Positions 36,439 through 46,501 of a stretch of DNA of 64,000 nucleotides are shown piece by piece. A program made the position numbers and the translations under genes. How positions within the stretch are numbered: position 1 is the stretch's first letter; each line of letters begins with the position of its first letter. This stretch comes from a bacterium (GTDB taxonomy: Bacteria > Electryoneota > Electryoneia > Electryoneales > Electryoneaceae): positions 59,113-123,112 of the forward strand of contig JANQEY010000320.1 of assembly GCA_028278125.1 (NCBI GenBank), in the 5' to 3' direction. The notes under the pieces were generated by a model. That model was not told where the DNA came from, searched no databases, and was given only the letters and a program-made list of their open reading frames with translations.

Positions 36439-38136
36439 TTAGAAATATGCTGTTTCAACGTATGTTCCGTATACTTCCTCCATTAAGCCTACCATTTCAC
36501 CGAGTGTGACATCTGCGTGAGCACACTCTATTAATTGTGACATTACATTTTCGTCATTCTCGCAAACCTGGCGCAGTTTATTAAGACACTCTTCAACTTT
36601 TGCATTATCCCTTCTTTCACGAAGATCTTTCAGTTTTTGAATTTGTCTATCCTGTACCTCAGCTCCGATCTGAAGGATTGGAATATCTACTTTTTCATCA
36701 GGATCAACGAATTTATTTACCCCAACGATAATTCTTTCGTTGTTATCCAACTCCTGCTGATGTTTATAGGCAGCTCTTGCTATCTCCTTCTGGAAGAATC
36801 CGTTTTTAATCCCTTCAACTACACCGCCCATGTCTTCGATACGCTGGAAATATTCCTCGGCTTCCTTTTCTAGTTTATCGGTCATCCATTCCACAAAATA
36901 ACTCCCACCGAGAGGATCCATTACATTTGCGACTCCTGTTTCATAGGCAAGAACCTGTTGAGTCCTCAGTGCGATGGTTACAGCTTTTTCACTCGGTAAG
37001 GCCAGTGTTTCATCCATTGAATTTGTATGAAGGCTTTGTGTGCCACCGAGTACACCTGCCAGTGCCTCTATTGCCGTGCGGACAATATTGTTCTCCGGCT
37101 GCTGGGCTGTGAGGCTGCATCCTGCAGTCTGTGTATGGAAACGCAACAGCCACGAACGTTCATTTTTGGCGTTATACCTGTCACGCAGCCTGCGGGAATA
37201 GATTCTTTTGGCAGCGCGGAATTTTCCTATCTCTTCGAAGAAATCGACATGACTGTTAAAGAAATGTGAAAGACGCGGGGCAAAAGTATCAATATCGAGC
37301 CCGCGCTTGAGTGTTTCTTCGATGTAGGTAAAACCGTCCATCAATGTAAATGCCAGTTCCTGGGCAGCGGTTGATCCGGCTTCACGGATGTGGTATCCGC
37401 TGATGGAAACGCTGTTCCATTTTGGCATTTCTTTAGTAGCAAATTCAATCGTGTCTACAACAAGCTTGACGCTTGGTTCTGGTGGGAAAATAAACTCTTT
37501 CTGTGCGATGAACTCTTTGAGAATATCATTCTGTAGAGTACCGCCCAGTTTTGAGCGATCAATTCCTTTTCTCTCTGCGGTGGCGATAAAAAACGCCCAG
37601 ATGATTGCCGCTGGTCCATTAATTGTCATTGAAGTTGTTACTTCATCCATGGGGATACCGTCAAAGAGCGTATCCATATCTTCACGTGACGATATTGCTA
37701 CACCACATTTCCCCACTTCACCCAGGCTCAAATCATCATCTGCATCTCTCCCCATCAGGGTAGGTAAATCAAATGCGACACTTAATCCGGTCTGACCGTT
37801 TTCCAGGAGATATTTATACCGCTGGTTAGTCTCTTCAGGTGTCCCGAAACCGGCAAACTGGCGCATTGTCCAGAGTCGACCACGGTACATGGTCGGTTGG
37901 ATTCCACGCACATAAGGATATTCACCGGGCCATCCCAGTTTGGATCCAGGATCCCAGCCGGCTTCTTCAAAATACTCAGGTCCAACAATATGAGGTACAT
38001 CAGCAGACGAGACAGTCGTAAATGTTACGCCATCCTTCCTGAATTTTCCCTTTTTCTTATATGTTTCACCTTCCCACCTTGCGCGGTCGTCAGCATACTT
38101 CCCATTCGACTTAGGCGGATTTGTGTCATTTTTCAT
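36439..38136 (-). CDS. Methylmalonyl-CoA mutase-type large subunit
   Basis: A 565-residue (beta/alpha)8-barrel subunit of a split B12-dependent acyl-CoA mutase. Motifs include [73 protein letters not shown] and [14 protein letters not shown]. The substrate-carboxylate Tyr (in PTMY) is kept, but the position corresponding to the carboxylate-binding Arg (PSMR in methylmalonyl-CoA mutases) is Lys224 (PSVK). Substrate could therefore be methylmalonyl-CoA or a related acyl-CoA. The start overlaps the meaB stop by 11 bp. The cobalamin domain is not in this chain, as in archaeal-type split mutases. Confidence 0.92.
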   Translation of the reverse strand: MKNDTNPPKSNGKYADDRARWEGETYKKKGKFRKDGVTFTTVSSADVPHIVGPEYFEEAGWDPGSKLGWPGEYPYVRGIQPTMYRGRLWTMRQFAGFGTPEETNQRYKYLLENGQTGLSVAFDLPTLMGRDADDDLSLGEVGKCGVAISSREDMDTLFDGIPMDEVTTSMTINGPAAIIWAFFIATAERKGIDRSKLGGTLQNDILKEFIAQKEFIFPPEPSVKLVVDTIEFATKEMPKWNSVSISGYHIREAGSTAAQELAFTLMDGFTYIEETLKRGLDIDTFAPRLSHFFNSHVDFFEEIGKFRAAKRIYSRRLRDRYNAKNERSWLLRFHTQTAGCSLTAQQPENNIVRTAIEALAGVLGGTQSLHTNSMDETLALPSEKAVTIALRTQQVLAYETGVANVMDPLGGSYFVEWMTDKLEKEAEEYFQRIEDMGGVVEGIKNGFFQKEIARAAYKHQQELDNNERIIVGVNKFVDPDEKVDIPILQIGAEVQDRQIQKLKDLRERRDNAKVEECLNKLRQVCENDENVMSQLIECAHADVTLGEMVGLMEEVYGTYVETAYF

Positions 38137-39097
38137 TATTTAACTCCTGGTAAAAATCCTTTATAAGTTCGTCCGCCAACTCGTATGGACTATTTGCACC
38201 ATCCAGGCCGCGCCGGCGACGTTCTTCTCTATCACCTTTCCAGAATTTCCTGAAAAATCTGTCTTCAACCAGTCTTGCTGTTTTTGCGGCAACCCTTTCA
38301 GTTCGACGTTTTTCCAGGATTTTATTATTGACAATATGTTCTCTATGCTTTTGGATCATATTGATTACTTCATCAATCCCTTCCCCCTTTTCAGCAACTG
38401 TCTGTATTACCTGGGGGCTCCAGCCGCAGTCCGGCTCTTTCATACTCAGGATACTGACCAATTCTCTTTGTGCCCTGTCTGCGCCCTCTTCATCACATTT
38501 ATTCAGAATAAATATATCTGCGATTTCCATTAAGCCTGCTTTCATCGCCTGGATCGCGTCACCCGACTGCGGGACCAACACTACAATCGTGGTATCAGCG
38601 GAATGGGCAACTTCAAGCTCGGACTGTCCGACACCGACTGTTTCAATCAGCACCCTGCTTTTTCCAAACGCGTCCATCAGATCGCAAGCTTCATCCACTC
38701 CGACAGCCAGTCCTCCCAGGTGTCCCCTTGTTGCCATACTCCGGATGAATACACCCGGATCAAGGCTGACTTTAGTCATTCTCACCCTGTCGCCCAGTAA
38801 TGCTCCACCCGTAAAAGGGCTGGTGGGATCAAAAGCCACGATCCCTACCTCTTCCTCCAACTTCCTGTAGGCGAGTGTGATCTGGTTTACCAGGGTACTT
38901 TTACCAGCCCCGGGAGGGCCTGTAAAGCCGATCCGCCAGGCATTTCCCGTTAAAGGATACAATGAGTCCAGGATGGAAGGGATATCAGGATTTCTGTCTT
39001 CAACAAGAGTAAGCAAACGTGCCAATGAACGTTCATTACCCTTTTTAAAACCGTCAACTAACTTATTATGATTTTTCAAATTATTGCCTGTCATCAA
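38126..39097 (-). CDS. meaB: MeaB/ArgK-type G-protein chaperone of the B12 mutase
   Basis: A 323-residue SIMIBI-class GTPase that gates cofactor loading and protects the mutase. Walker A is [16 protein letters not shown] (about 56-71). The Walker A' and switch regions are [20 protein letters not shown] and [13 protein letters not shown], and the base-recognition motif is [11 protein letters not shown]. The C-terminal extension ([11 protein letters not shown]) forms the usual dimerisation arm. It is the first gene of the mutase operon and overlaps the large-subunit gene by 11 bp. A candidate -10 (TATACT near 39207-39212) with TTCAAA 16 bp upstream lies in the 213-bp gap before arsC. Confidence 0.95.
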   Translation of the reverse strand: MMTGNNLKNHNKLVDGFKKGNERSLARLLTLVEDRNPDIPSILDSLYPLTGNAWRIGFTGPPGAGKSTLVNQITLAYRKLEEEVGIVAFDPTSPFTGGALLGDRVRMTKVSLDPGVFIRSMATRGHLGGLAVGVDEACDLMDAFGKSRVLIETVGVGQSELEVAHSADTTIVVLVPQSGDAIQAMKAGLMEIADIFILNKCDEEGADRAQRELVSILSMKEPDCGWSPQVIQTVAEKGEGIDEVINMIQKHREHIVNNKILEKRRTERVAAKTARLVEDRFFRKFWKGDREERRRRGLDGANSPYELADELIKDFYQELNNEK

Positions 39098-39310
39098 TCA
39101 AACTGCGGCTTTCAGGGAAATTTTCCAGGTTGTATTCTGTCGTTCATTGAGAACAATTGACAACAACTTAGAGAATTCCGTGGCACTTATATGATTAACT
39201 ATAATCTTATAGTATAATCAAAATCTCTGGATTTTGAAAGATGGATAAATCAGGTAGGCATTGTGTTATGAGACACTTATTTAGTAATATACATTAGACG
39301 CTAACACTTG

Positions 39311-39739
39311 CTAACTGTCCTGTAGTTTTTCCAGGTATTCAAGCAGCTCTTGTTTAATAGTATCTCTTACTTCCCTGAATTTTGGTAATGCAATCGAATC
39401 GGGCTCATCCGTAAATGGTGCCGGATCTTCAAAACCAAGATGTACCTGGGTGACATTTCCGGTAAATACAGGACAGGTTTCCTTTGCGTGATCACAAACA
39501 GTTACCACCAGGTCCAGGTCATCTCTATCGAGGAACAGCTCCACAGATTTTGATTCCAATTTTGAGATATCTATACCGGCCTCACCCATAACTTCTATAG
39601 CCCTGGGGTTAACCTTAGAGGGCTCAACACCTGCTGAATATGCCTGCCATTTCTCACCCAGAAAATGATTTATAAATGCTTCGGCCATAATACTTCTGCA
39701 GGAGTTTCCTGTGCAGAGAACAAGAACATTTTTCTTCAT
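39311..39739 (-). CDS. arsC: Arsenate reductase, thioredoxin-type (low-molecular-weight phosphatase fold)
   Basis: A 142-residue enzyme reducing arsenate to arsenite. The phosphate/arsenate loop is CTGNSCRS (C9-S16). The resolving pair is C-D-H-A-K-E-T-C near residues 82 and 89, the arrangement of thioredoxin-coupled ArsC, with AKETCPVF. EDPAPF near residue 105 supplies the general acid Asp. No arsenic regulator or arsenite efflux gene lies nearby. It follows glgC by 96 bp and may be a separate unit. Confidence 0.93.
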   Translation of the reverse strand: MKKNVLVLCTGNSCRSIMAEAFINHFLGEKWQAYSAGVEPSKVNPRAIEVMGEAGIDISKLESKSVELFLDRDDLDLVVTVCDHAKETCPVFTGNVTQVHLGFEDPAPFTDEPDSIALPKFREVRDTIKQELLEYLEKLQDS

Positions 39740-39835
39740 GACTATCCTTAGTATTATTCGGAGTGAATTTCGATTCTGAATATTAGTTATTGATGAGGAT
39801 TATTAGTAATCCCGCCAAATAATCAAACAACAGGT

Positions 39836-41128
39836 CTATTTTCGGAAAATCAACTGGGTGCCATCCGGTATAATTGCTTTCTTTTCCACAACAAGGACAC
39901 CATCTCTCAGCATCCAGCCATCACCTTCTTCATCCGGGACATCACCAGCGACTATCCGGACACCATGTCCGATCCTTGCATCTTTATCGATTATGGCACC
40001 TTCTATATGACAGTCATGGCCTATCCCGAGGTTGGGGATTTTTCTCTTCTTGTTCTCTTCGATCTGTTCAGGTGTTTCATAGTAATCCGATCCCATCATG
40101 ATAGTATCAATGATTGTTGAGCCCTGGCCAACAAGACTCCTGACACCGATGATACTGAACCTTACATAAGCTTCATCAACGATACACCCTTCGCTAAGGA
40201 TCGCATGGTCGGTAGTAGCCCTCGTTATTTTGCTTGGAGGCAGGAAGCGGGCGTGTGTATAAACCGGGGCTGATCTATCATAAAAATTAAAACTGGGCAC
40301 AGATTTTACGAATCCAAGATTTGCCTCATAGAAGGCTCTTATTGTTCCAATATCCTCCCAGTATCCCTCAAACGGGTAACTGAAGACCTTTTTCTTTTCT
40401 GCCACTGAACGCGGGAAAATCTCCTTGCCGAAATCCAGCTCTTCACCATCGAGGAGGATACTTTCCAGCACTTTTCGTTTAAAGACATATACGCCCATAT
40501 TCGCCAGGTATTCACCTGACTGCTTATCTTTTCCAAATTTGTTCCAGTATTTCGGATCTACCTTCAGATCTTTCAGTAACTTTGGATCATCCGGTTTTTC
40601 AACAAACTTGGTAATTCTTCCGTCGGCATCTGCAGCCAGGATACCCAGCTCCTTCACTTTTTCCTTTTTAACCGGCAAGGCAGCGACTGTAACATCAGCA
40701 TGAGTACGGCGATGAATTCTCAACATCTGCCTGTAGTCCATTCGATAGATATGATCCCCGGAAAGAATGAGATAATGATCAAACATAAAACGATCATAAT
40801 GCCGCAAGGTTTTTCTTACAGCATCTGCTGTCCCCTCGAACCATGCACTTGACTGGCTGGTCTGTTCCGCCGCCAGGATGTTGACAAATCCCTCACGGAA
40901 GGAATCGAAACGGTATGTAAGGTCAATATGACGGTTCAGGCTGGCACTGTTAAACTGGGTAAGGACAAATATCCTTGACAGGTCAGAATTGATGCAATTG
41001 GAAATTGGAATATCTATAAGGCGATATTTACCGGCCAGAGGAACAGCGGGCTTTGACCTCAACCTTGTCAGGGGGTGAAGCCTGGTCCCTCTTCCGCCAC
41101 CAAGAATTACTGCTAATACATCCTGCAT
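39836..41128 (-). CDS. glgC: Glucose-1-phosphate adenylyltransferase (ADP-glucose pyrophosphorylase)
   Basis: A 430-residue enzyme making ADP-glucose for glycogen synthesis. The N-terminal nucleotidyltransferase motif is ILGGGRGTRLHPLT with SKPAVPLAGKYRLIDIPISN. SSAWFEGTADAVRKTL and ILSGDHIYRMDY are diagnostic of GlgC, and KFVEKPDDP carries the glucose-1-phosphate site. The C-terminal left-handed beta-helix region has ILSEGCIVDEA and IDKDARIGHGVRI. Length matches bacterial GlgC. It lies 56 bp downstream of deoC. Confidence 0.96.
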   Translation of the reverse strand: MQDVLAVILGGGRGTRLHPLTRLRSKPAVPLAGKYRLIDIPISNCINSDLSRIFVLTQFNSASLNRHIDLTYRFDSFREGFVNILAAEQTSQSSAWFEGTADAVRKTLRHYDRFMFDHYLILSGDHIYRMDYRQMLRIHRRTHADVTVAALPVKKEKVKELGILAADADGRITKFVEKPDDPKLLKDLKVDPKYWNKFGKDKQSGEYLANMGVYVFKRKVLESILLDGEELDFGKEIFPRSVAEKKKVFSYPFEGYWEDIGTIRAFYEANLGFVKSVPSFNFYDRSAPVYTHARFLPPSKITRATTDHAILSEGCIVDEAYVRFSIIGVRSLVGQGSTIIDTIMMGSDYYETPEQIEENKKRKIPNLGIGHDCHIEGAIIDKDARIGHGVRIVAGDVPDEEGDGWMLRDGVLVVEKKAIIPDGTQLIFRK

Positions 41129-41184
41129 TATACCCCCCGGTATTATATCAGAACTTGATATCTAGTTAAATGAAAGAGCTTAAT

Positions 41185-41904
41185 TTATAACTGCAAATTT
41201 TCACCATTTTTAATTCTTCGTTCGGCTTCCACAAGTATAGCATTTGATGAAGAAGTTCCTATCCTGGTTGCACCGTTTTTTATCATTTCAAGCGTATCAT
41301 CAAGCGACCTTATTCCGCCTGCTGCTTTAACACCGATCGATTTTCCGAGGGAAGAGCCCTCTCTTAAGGCAACCTCAGACATTAATTTAACTGCACTGAT
41401 TGTAGCACCATGTCGCCCGAACCCGGTAGATGTTTTGATGTAATCTGCACCACCGTGGATAGCGGCATTTGATGCATCAACAATCTGTGTGTCATCCAGT
41501 TCGCAGATCTCAAGAATTACCTTGAGTGTTTTTTCGCCAAGAGCCGTTTTTACAGTTTCAACAGAATTTCGTAACTCTTTCCACTTCTTGTCGCAGGCAA
41601 GCCCGAGGTTGATGACCATATCAATTTCATCAGCACCGTCATCTATCGCCTGCCTGGCCTCATTAGCGATTACCGCCGGTTTGGATATTCCCAGGGGAAA
41701 TCCTGCCACGGCGCAGCATTCCACCGATGAACCTGCAAGAATATTTTTTACAGCACTAACCCAATACGGATTTATACATACGGCAGCTACATCAAACCTT
41801 TTTCCCTCTTCAGTGATATTCAGAATATCACTTTCAACCGCCGATGGTTTGAGCAGGGTATGGTCGATATATTTCGCTAATTCAACTTTTCCTATTGTCG
41901 CCAA
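41185..41904 (-). CDS. deoC: Deoxyribose-phosphate aldolase
   Basis: A 239-residue TIM-barrel aldolase of deoxynucleoside catabolism. The Schiff-base lysine lies in ADYIKTSTGFG, the second active-site lysine in IGVKAAGGIRSLDD, and the DHTLLKP motif stands near the N-terminus (IDHTLLKPSAVESDI). The frame opens with TTG (MATIGKVELAKYIDHTLL) with a modest AGG upstream; no better start is evident. It is 19 bp downstream of the YbjQ-like gene. Together with the purine nucleoside phosphorylase at 44998 it could recycle deoxyribose phosphates, although a phosphopentomutase is not seen. Confidence 0.95.
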   Translation of the reverse strand: MATIGKVELAKYIDHTLLKPSAVESDILNITEEGKRFDVAAVCINPYWVSAVKNILAGSSVECCAVAGFPLGISKPAVIANEARQAIDDGADEIDMVINLGLACDKKWKELRNSVETVKTALGEKTLKVILEICELDDTQIVDASNAAIHGGADYIKTSTGFGRHGATISAVKLMSEVALREGSSLGKSIGVKAAGGIRSLDDTLEMIKNGATRIGTSSSNAILVEAERRIKNGENLQL

Positions 41905-41923
41905 GATAAACCTGAAAGTTTAG

Positions 41924-42235
41924 TTACAGTCTTACTGCTGTACCTGATGATGTCACCATCAGCATACCTTCACGGACCACTTCATAATCGATATCCACAC
42001 CGATTACGGCGTTTGCACCCATATTAGCGGCCTCATCCTGCATTTCCTGCAGGCTTACTTTTCTTGCCTGTTGCAGCTTTGCTTCATATGCGCCACTTCT
42101 TCCACCGATAATATCAGTGATTGATGCGAGCATATCCCTGACGACATTTGCTCCCATGATCGCTTCGCCACTGACGATTCCCAGGTAATCCCGAACAGGT
42201 TTTCCCTCGACTGTATTGGTAGTAGTAACTATCAC
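41924..42235 (-). CDS. YbjQ/UPF0145 family protein
   Basis: A 103-residue conserved protein of unknown function. The family pattern is clear: [40 protein letters not shown] and [16 protein letters not shown]. YbjQ proteins form pentameric beta assemblies. The start is a GTG that overlaps the stop of the upstream phosphohexomutase gene by 4 bp (GTGA), with GGAGG 7 nt upstream, implying translational coupling. Confidence 0.92.
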   Translation of the reverse strand: MIVTTTNTVEGKPVRDYLGIVSGEAIMGANVVRDMLASITDIIGGRSGAYEAKLQQARKVSLQEMQDEAANMGANAVIGVDIDYEVVREGMLMVTSSGTAVRL

Positions 42236-43593
42236 AACAATCCTCCTTCAAGCGCTTCAACAGCACGGTTGGCAAGATGAGCTGCATCATTCTTTGTTTT
42301 TGCCTCGGCAAACAGACGTACAATCGGCTCAGTATTGGAAAGCCTCACGTGCACCCATCCTTCTTCCATGTCCACACGGACACCATCACGCGTGTCATAC
42401 TTAGCATCGTCACTGAACTGTTTTCTTAATAACGGTTCAATCATGGCAGGTTCAACACCTTCAGCAGGCGCACGTCTTTTAACAACAGAGTATTCGGGCA
42501 GACGGCTCAAAACAACCGACAGTGGAACACCTTCCCTGGCGAGCATTGCCAGGGCCAGGGCGGCACCTACCATCGCATCCCTCCCGGTGTGGATACTTGG
42601 AAACATAACTCCACCATTACCTTCGCCACCTATTACAGCCTCAAATTCATCCATCGCTGCAGCGACATGAGCTTCACCCACCGGGGTTCGGACACATTGA
42701 ACATTGGCTGATTTCGCGATATCCTCAGCTGCCCTGCTTGTTGACAGGTTTATCACCACCGGGCCCGGGTTGTCTTCAAGGACATATTTAGTTGCCAGGG
42801 CAACTGTATATTCTTCACCAATCGGAATTCCCTGTTCGTTGACAATCGCCAGGCGGTCACCGTCCGGGTCAAGGGCAAAACCAATATCCGCCCCTTCGTC
42901 GAGAACAAGATTACAAAGGTCTGTCAGGTTTTCCGGCAGGGGTTCAGCTTCTCTTCCAAACTCCCCCGACAGGTCGGAATTTATCTTAATTACATCACAA
43001 CCGAGTTCCTGGAGCAGGTTGGGCATAATCAGGTTGCCAACTGAATTGATGGCATCAATCGCTACCCTGTACTGGCACCTCCTGATTAAAGGAACATCAA
43101 TCAGGGGATGCTCGAGAACTTTCCTGATATGTTCGTCCGCTCCTCCACCATCGAAAGGCTGCACTCTCCCGAGCCTGGTTGTACCAACGTATTTAAACTC
43201 TGATTCATTAAAAATCCTGTTTACTTCTCCACCGGCATCCGGTCCCAGGAAACGACCGCGTTTATCGAGAAATTTGAGGGCATTCCAACCGATTGGGTTA
43301 TGGCTTGCAGTTATACAGACTCCACCTTTGGCTTCAAGCTTTTCCACCATTATCTCAACTGTCGGTGTAGTCGCAAGGTCAAGGTCGATGATATCACATC
43401 CGGTTGAAGTCAATCCGGCAAAAAGCGCAGACCTTACCATGTGACGTGAAGGACGAGTATCTCCTCCCACTACAACCTTTCCGCCGTTCAGGTATGTCCC
43501 AAATGCTGCGCCGTACCGGGCTACTACATCCGGATACAATCCATCACCGATAATCCCTCGAATACCGGCAACACCTGTCATTAATTTCGACAT
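42232..43593 (-). CDS. Phosphoglucosamine mutase / phosphomannomutase family enzyme
   Basis: A 453-residue alpha-D-phosphohexomutase. The phosphoserine loop is [16 protein letters not shown], the metal loop [10 protein letters not shown], the sugar-specificity loop [11 protein letters not shown] and the phosphate-binding loop [16 protein letters not shown]. The WNALKF following the phosphoserine resembles GlmM-like and archaeal-type enzymes, so glucosamine-6-phosphate is a plausible substrate, but sugar choice cannot be settled by eye. A TTG at 43599 could start the frame; the ATG at 43593 is preferred. It is the first gene of the series phosphohexomutase, YbjQ, deoC, glgC. Confidence 0.9.
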   Translation of the reverse strand: MSKLMTGVAGIRGIIGDGLYPDVVARYGAAFGTYLNGGKVVVGGDTRPSRHMVRSALFAGLTSTGCDIIDLDLATTPTVEIMVEKLEAKGGVCITASHNPIGWNALKFLDKRGRFLGPDAGGEVNRIFNESEFKYVGTTRLGRVQPFDGGGADEHIRKVLEHPLIDVPLIRRCQYRVAIDAINSVGNLIMPNLLQELGCDVIKINSDLSGEFGREAEPLPENLTDLCNLVLDEGADIGFALDPDGDRLAIVNEQGIPIGEEYTVALATKYVLEDNPGPVVINLSTSRAAEDIAKSANVQCVRTPVGEAHVAAAMDEFEAVIGGEGNGGVMFPSIHTGRDAMVGAALALAMLAREGVPLSVVLSRLPEYSVVKRRAPAEGVEPAMIEPLLRKQFSDDAKYDTRDGVRVDMEEGWVHVRLSNTEPIVRLFAEAKTKNDAAHLANRAVEALEGGLL

Positions 43594-43686
43594 ATTCAAC
43601 TTTCGTTTAGAAACCCGTGTTGAGGCAAAATATACGTATTGTCACACAGTTAATACAGTGAAATAATCAATGCTCTAAATCAACCA

Positions 43687-44025
43687 CTAAAACTGATTCG
43701 CGTGAAACGCGTCTTCATAATGAATAATTTCCGGCTTTTTACCCTTGCCCGGTTGTAGCACCACGATACAGACATCAATCCTGACCGGTGGCAGGGGATC
43801 CGGCAACTCTGATACTAGCGTCTTCGCAAGTCGAACCAGTTGTTTCCTTTTACCATAAGGAACTTTCTCCTCGAGGTCATATTCACCTTTATGGCTTATA
43901 GCTCTAACCTCAACAATTACCAGGTCATCTCCATCCTGCATCAGGAGATCTATCTCACCCATTTTCCCACGGAGGTTTCGTTCCACGAGCCTGAAACCTT
44001 TACGCTTGAGGAATTTCTCCGCCAG
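43687..44025 (-). CDS. yraN: YraN/UPF0102 family nuclease-like protein, without a canonical start for its conserved N-terminus
   Basis: The family core is clear: ERNLRGKMGEIDLLMQDGDD, LVIVEVRAIS and PYGKRKQLVRLAK, with the GEID ... EVR acidic residues of an endonuclease-like fold. The first ATG/GTG/TTG in frame is a GTG at 43986, but the conserved family N-terminus (GEKLAEKFLKRKGFRLVERN) lies upstream of it and the frame stays open to 44097. The choice here is a CTG at 44025 with AAGGTG just upstream; an ATC at 44091 is another option. It follows rnhB, a common arrangement. The start remains uncertain, and a sequencing error is possible. Confidence 0.7.
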   Translation of the reverse strand: MAEKFLKRKGFRLVERNLRGKMGEIDLLMQDGDDLVIVEVRAISHKGEYDLEEKVPYGKRKQLVRLAKTLVSELPDPLPPVRIDVCIVVLQPGKGKKPEIIHYEDAFHANQF

Positions 44026-44132
44026 TTTTTCACCTTTTTTCCATACTTCAAGGCGGGGATCACCGGGATTTTTATCTTCAGAACGTTTGATTAACCGCTA
44101 CTCTCCTGTTCGTTACTATGACGCTTCGTGTA

Positions 44133-44846
44133 CTATTTAGTTTCACCTGTATCAAGGGCTCTCAGGTGAAAACTTCTTCTATGAATCGGGCAATACCCTA
44201 GTTTTTTAATCGCATCAATATGCTGCGCTGTCCCATAACCTTTATTTTTCGCGAAACTATACCCGGGATATTCATTTTCCATTAAAATCATCAGGTTGTC
44301 CCTGTAAACTTTAGCGATAATCGAAGCTGCACCGATTGAAAAACTCTTATCATCACCTTTGACAATATTTACCTGTCTGCCAATTCCAATAGGTGGAATT
44401 CGTCCGTCAACGAATAATCCGACAGGATTTTCATTCTTTCCGTTCCGATCTTTCCTCATTTTTAATGCCGAATTTGCAGCTTTTTCCATCGCCAGCCTGG
44501 TAGCCTGTAGAATATTTATCCTGTCAATAGTCTCAACGTCAACTTCACCAATACCATATGCGGTTGCCCTCTCCCTGATCTCTCGATCAAGTTCAGCCCT
44601 TCGATTCGGACTAAGTTTTTTCGAGTCAGCGATTCCATCAATCCTGATTTCCGGACCGAAAATAACTGCTCCGGCAACAACAGGTCCTGCCAGGGGGCCA
44701 CGTCCGGCTTCGTCAATGCCGATAACCATCCAGCCGTCATTCCACCAATCAATATCAGGTCCAAACGGACGCCCGTCCGTTGGTTTTTTTAAGGGCTTTT
44801 GCGTAAAATCTACCAACATATCATTGTTATTAATGATATTATCCAT
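44133..44846 (-). CDS. rnhB: Ribonuclease HII
   Basis: A 237-residue nuclease that removes RNA from RNA-DNA hybrids and misincorporated ribonucleotides. The catalytic motif is IGIDEAGRGPLAGPVVAGAV (Asp and Glu near residue 45). Further active-site regions are DGIADSKKLSPNRR, VDGRIPP and IVKGDDKSFSIGAASIIAKV. The first 40 residues are an N-terminal extension (WWNDGWMVIG before the core), so an internal start such as MLVDF cannot be excluded. It is transcribed away from the purine phosphorylase gene; the 151-bp gap holds both promoters. Confidence 0.95.
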   Translation of the reverse strand: MDNIINNNDMLVDFTQKPLKKPTDGRPFGPDIDWWNDGWMVIGIDEAGRGPLAGPVVAGAVIFGPEIRIDGIADSKKLSPNRRAELDREIRERATAYGIGEVDVETIDRINILQATRLAMEKAANSALKMRKDRNGKNENPVGLFVDGRIPPIGIGRQVNIVKGDDKSFSIGAASIIAKVYRDNLMILMENEYPGYSFAKNKGYGTAQHIDAIKKLGYCPIHRRSFHLRALDTGETK

Positions 44847-44997
44847 GTGTCAACTTCTCTGTTTTCAGGTTCTCTTAGATTCTCAAAGCTACTATAAGCG
44901 GTTGTGTAAAAAAATACCCCGATCAAAATATTACATGATTATATTAATAAAAAGATAGCTATATTCCAGTTGAACAGATACGAACAACGGAGTAAAA

Positions 44998-45831
44998 ATG
45001 CGCGACACGAATGATCCTGAAATATTGACTGCGGCAAGGTATGTCGCTGACCAGATAAAAATTGATCCGACAATAGCCTTTGTCCTCGGTAGCGGCCTGG
45101 GCTCTTTTGCGGATGAAGTAGAAAATCCGGTTATAATACCCACAGAACAAATACAGGATTATCCCATCAGCACAGTTCCCGGTCATGCGGGAAGGTTAGT
45201 TGCCGGAAAGATAGATAACGTTAATGTGATTATTGTCCAGGGACGTGTTCACTATTACGAAGGTTATCCCATATCCAAGGTTGTCTTCCCTGTGCGGCTT
45301 CTTGCGGCTCTCGGGATAAAAACGCTGGTGGTAACCAACGCATCAGGCGGAATTGGTGATCATCTCGAGCCTGGCGACCTGATGTTAATCACCGACCATA
45401 TCAACCTGATGGGAGTAAATCCCCTAGTGGGGCAAATATTCGGCTTTGACCGTTTCCCCGATATGAGCGATGCTTATAACAAGAATCTTGGTTCTGTCAT
45501 GCACCAGGTAGCGAAAAATAACGGTATCGTGCTAAAGGAAGGAATACTGGGTGGCTGGTCTGGTCCCAGTTATGAAACCGCTGCTGAAGTCAGGATGCTT
45601 AAGAGTCTTGGTGTATCAGCAGCCTGTATGTCAACCATCCCGGAAGTGATTGCGGCATCGAGGTTAAAACTACCTGCTGTTGGAGTATCCTGTATAACTA
45701 ACAAGGGTACCGGTTTAAGTGATCAACCGTTAACCCATGACGAGGTGACAGAAGTTGCAGGACAGGTGGAGCAGAAATTCAGGGGGCTTTTACGCGCTGC
45801 AGTACCGGCGCTAGCCGAGGCTGTTGTATAA
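44998..45831 (+). CDS. punA: Purine nucleoside phosphorylase (trimeric type)
   Basis: A 277-residue enzyme cleaving inosine and guanosine (and deoxy forms) with phosphate. Phosphate site: FVLGSGLGSFAD and VPGHAGRLVAG. Further family motifs are VQGRVHYYEGYPISKV, VTNASGGIGDHLEPGDLMLI, WSGPSYETAAEVRML and SCITNKGTG. It resembles PunA/PNP of the trimeric class, not hexameric DeoD. It is one of only five plus-strand genes and ends 18 bp from the convergent corrinoid adenosyltransferase gene, with no obvious hairpin between them. Confidence 0.94.
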   Translation: MRDTNDPEILTAARYVADQIKIDPTIAFVLGSGLGSFADEVENPVIIPTEQIQDYPISTVPGHAGRLVAGKIDNVNVIIVQGRVHYYEGYPISKVVFPVRLLAALGIKTLVVTNASGGIGDHLEPGDLMLITDHINLMGVNPLVGQIFGFDRFPDMSDAYNKNLGSVMHQVAKNNGIVLKEGILGGWSGPSYETAAEVRMLKSLGVSAACMSTIPEVIAASRLKLPAVGVSCITNKGTGLSDQPLTHDEVTEVAGQVEQKFRGLLRAAVPALAEAVV

Positions 45832-45849
45832 AAGCACGTTTATTCAATA

Positions 45850-46386
45850 TTAACAATCATAACCTGTTCGCGAGAGGACACCATCATTGAAATAGTGCTT
45901 TATTTCTCTCATCTCGGTCACAAGATTTGCACGCTCGATCCATTCTTTCGGGCAATAACGGCCTGTGAGCACCATCTCCACGTCTTCCGGTTTTTCATCC
46001 AGGAGTGGGAATATATCATCGGTTTTGATCAAGCCGAAATAGGGTGTAATACAGATTTCATCGAGGATAATAAGGTCGAAATACCTGTTTTTTACAGCTT
46101 CCTTCGCCAGTTCCAGACCTTCTAAAATTTCAGCTTTCTCGGCATCATTCGGTTTTCTTTTTTCAAGAACAAAAGTGTCATTCCCGAATCGACCAACGGT
46201 AATTTTCGATTCCAGAAGTTTCAAACTTTCATATTCACTATAAGGGTAGGTGGATTTCATAAACTGCAATATCAAAATACTTAATCCCGCTCCTGCCGCT
46301 CTCAATGCCAGTCCAAGGGCGGCAGTCGTTTTTCCTTTCCCATCACCTGTATAAATCTGGATAAATCCCTGATCTTTCTGTTCCAT
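45850..46386 (-). CDS. cobO: Corrinoid adenosyltransferase (CobA/CobO type)
   Basis: A 178-residue ATP:cob(I)alamin adenosyltransferase producing adenosylcobalamin. The P-loop is IYTGDGKGKTTAALGLALRA. Other family marks are LQFMKSTYPYSEYESL, LIILDEICITPYFGLIK and MVLTGRYCPKEWIERA. A TTG at 46392 also opens the frame, but the ATG at 46386 is preferred. It could provide the cofactor for the mutase encoded at 31.8-38.1 kb; the two loci are 7 kb apart and not in one operon. No other cobalamin genes are present. Confidence 0.93.
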   Translation of the reverse strand: MEQKDQGFIQIYTGDGKGKTTAALGLALRAAGAGLSILILQFMKSTYPYSEYESLKLLESKITVGRFGNDTFVLEKRKPNDAEKAEILEGLELAKEAVKNRYFDLIILDEICITPYFGLIKTDDIFPLLDEKPEDVEMVLTGRYCPKEWIERANLVTEMREIKHYFNDGVLSRTGYDC

Positions 46387-46501
46387 AATCAACTCGTAAT
46401 CTAAAACACAGTTGTTATTACTAATATTCGAAAGAAAAACCCGGACGATGTAAAATCAGCTGCCCGGGAATAGATATCTGAAAATTCTTTCACTTTAAAT
46501 A

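Noticed and set aside
39098..39310. Search for a cobalamin riboswitch upstream of the meaB-mutase operon.
   Set aside because: No B12-box-like sequence (GCCACTG) or matching fold was seen in the gap.
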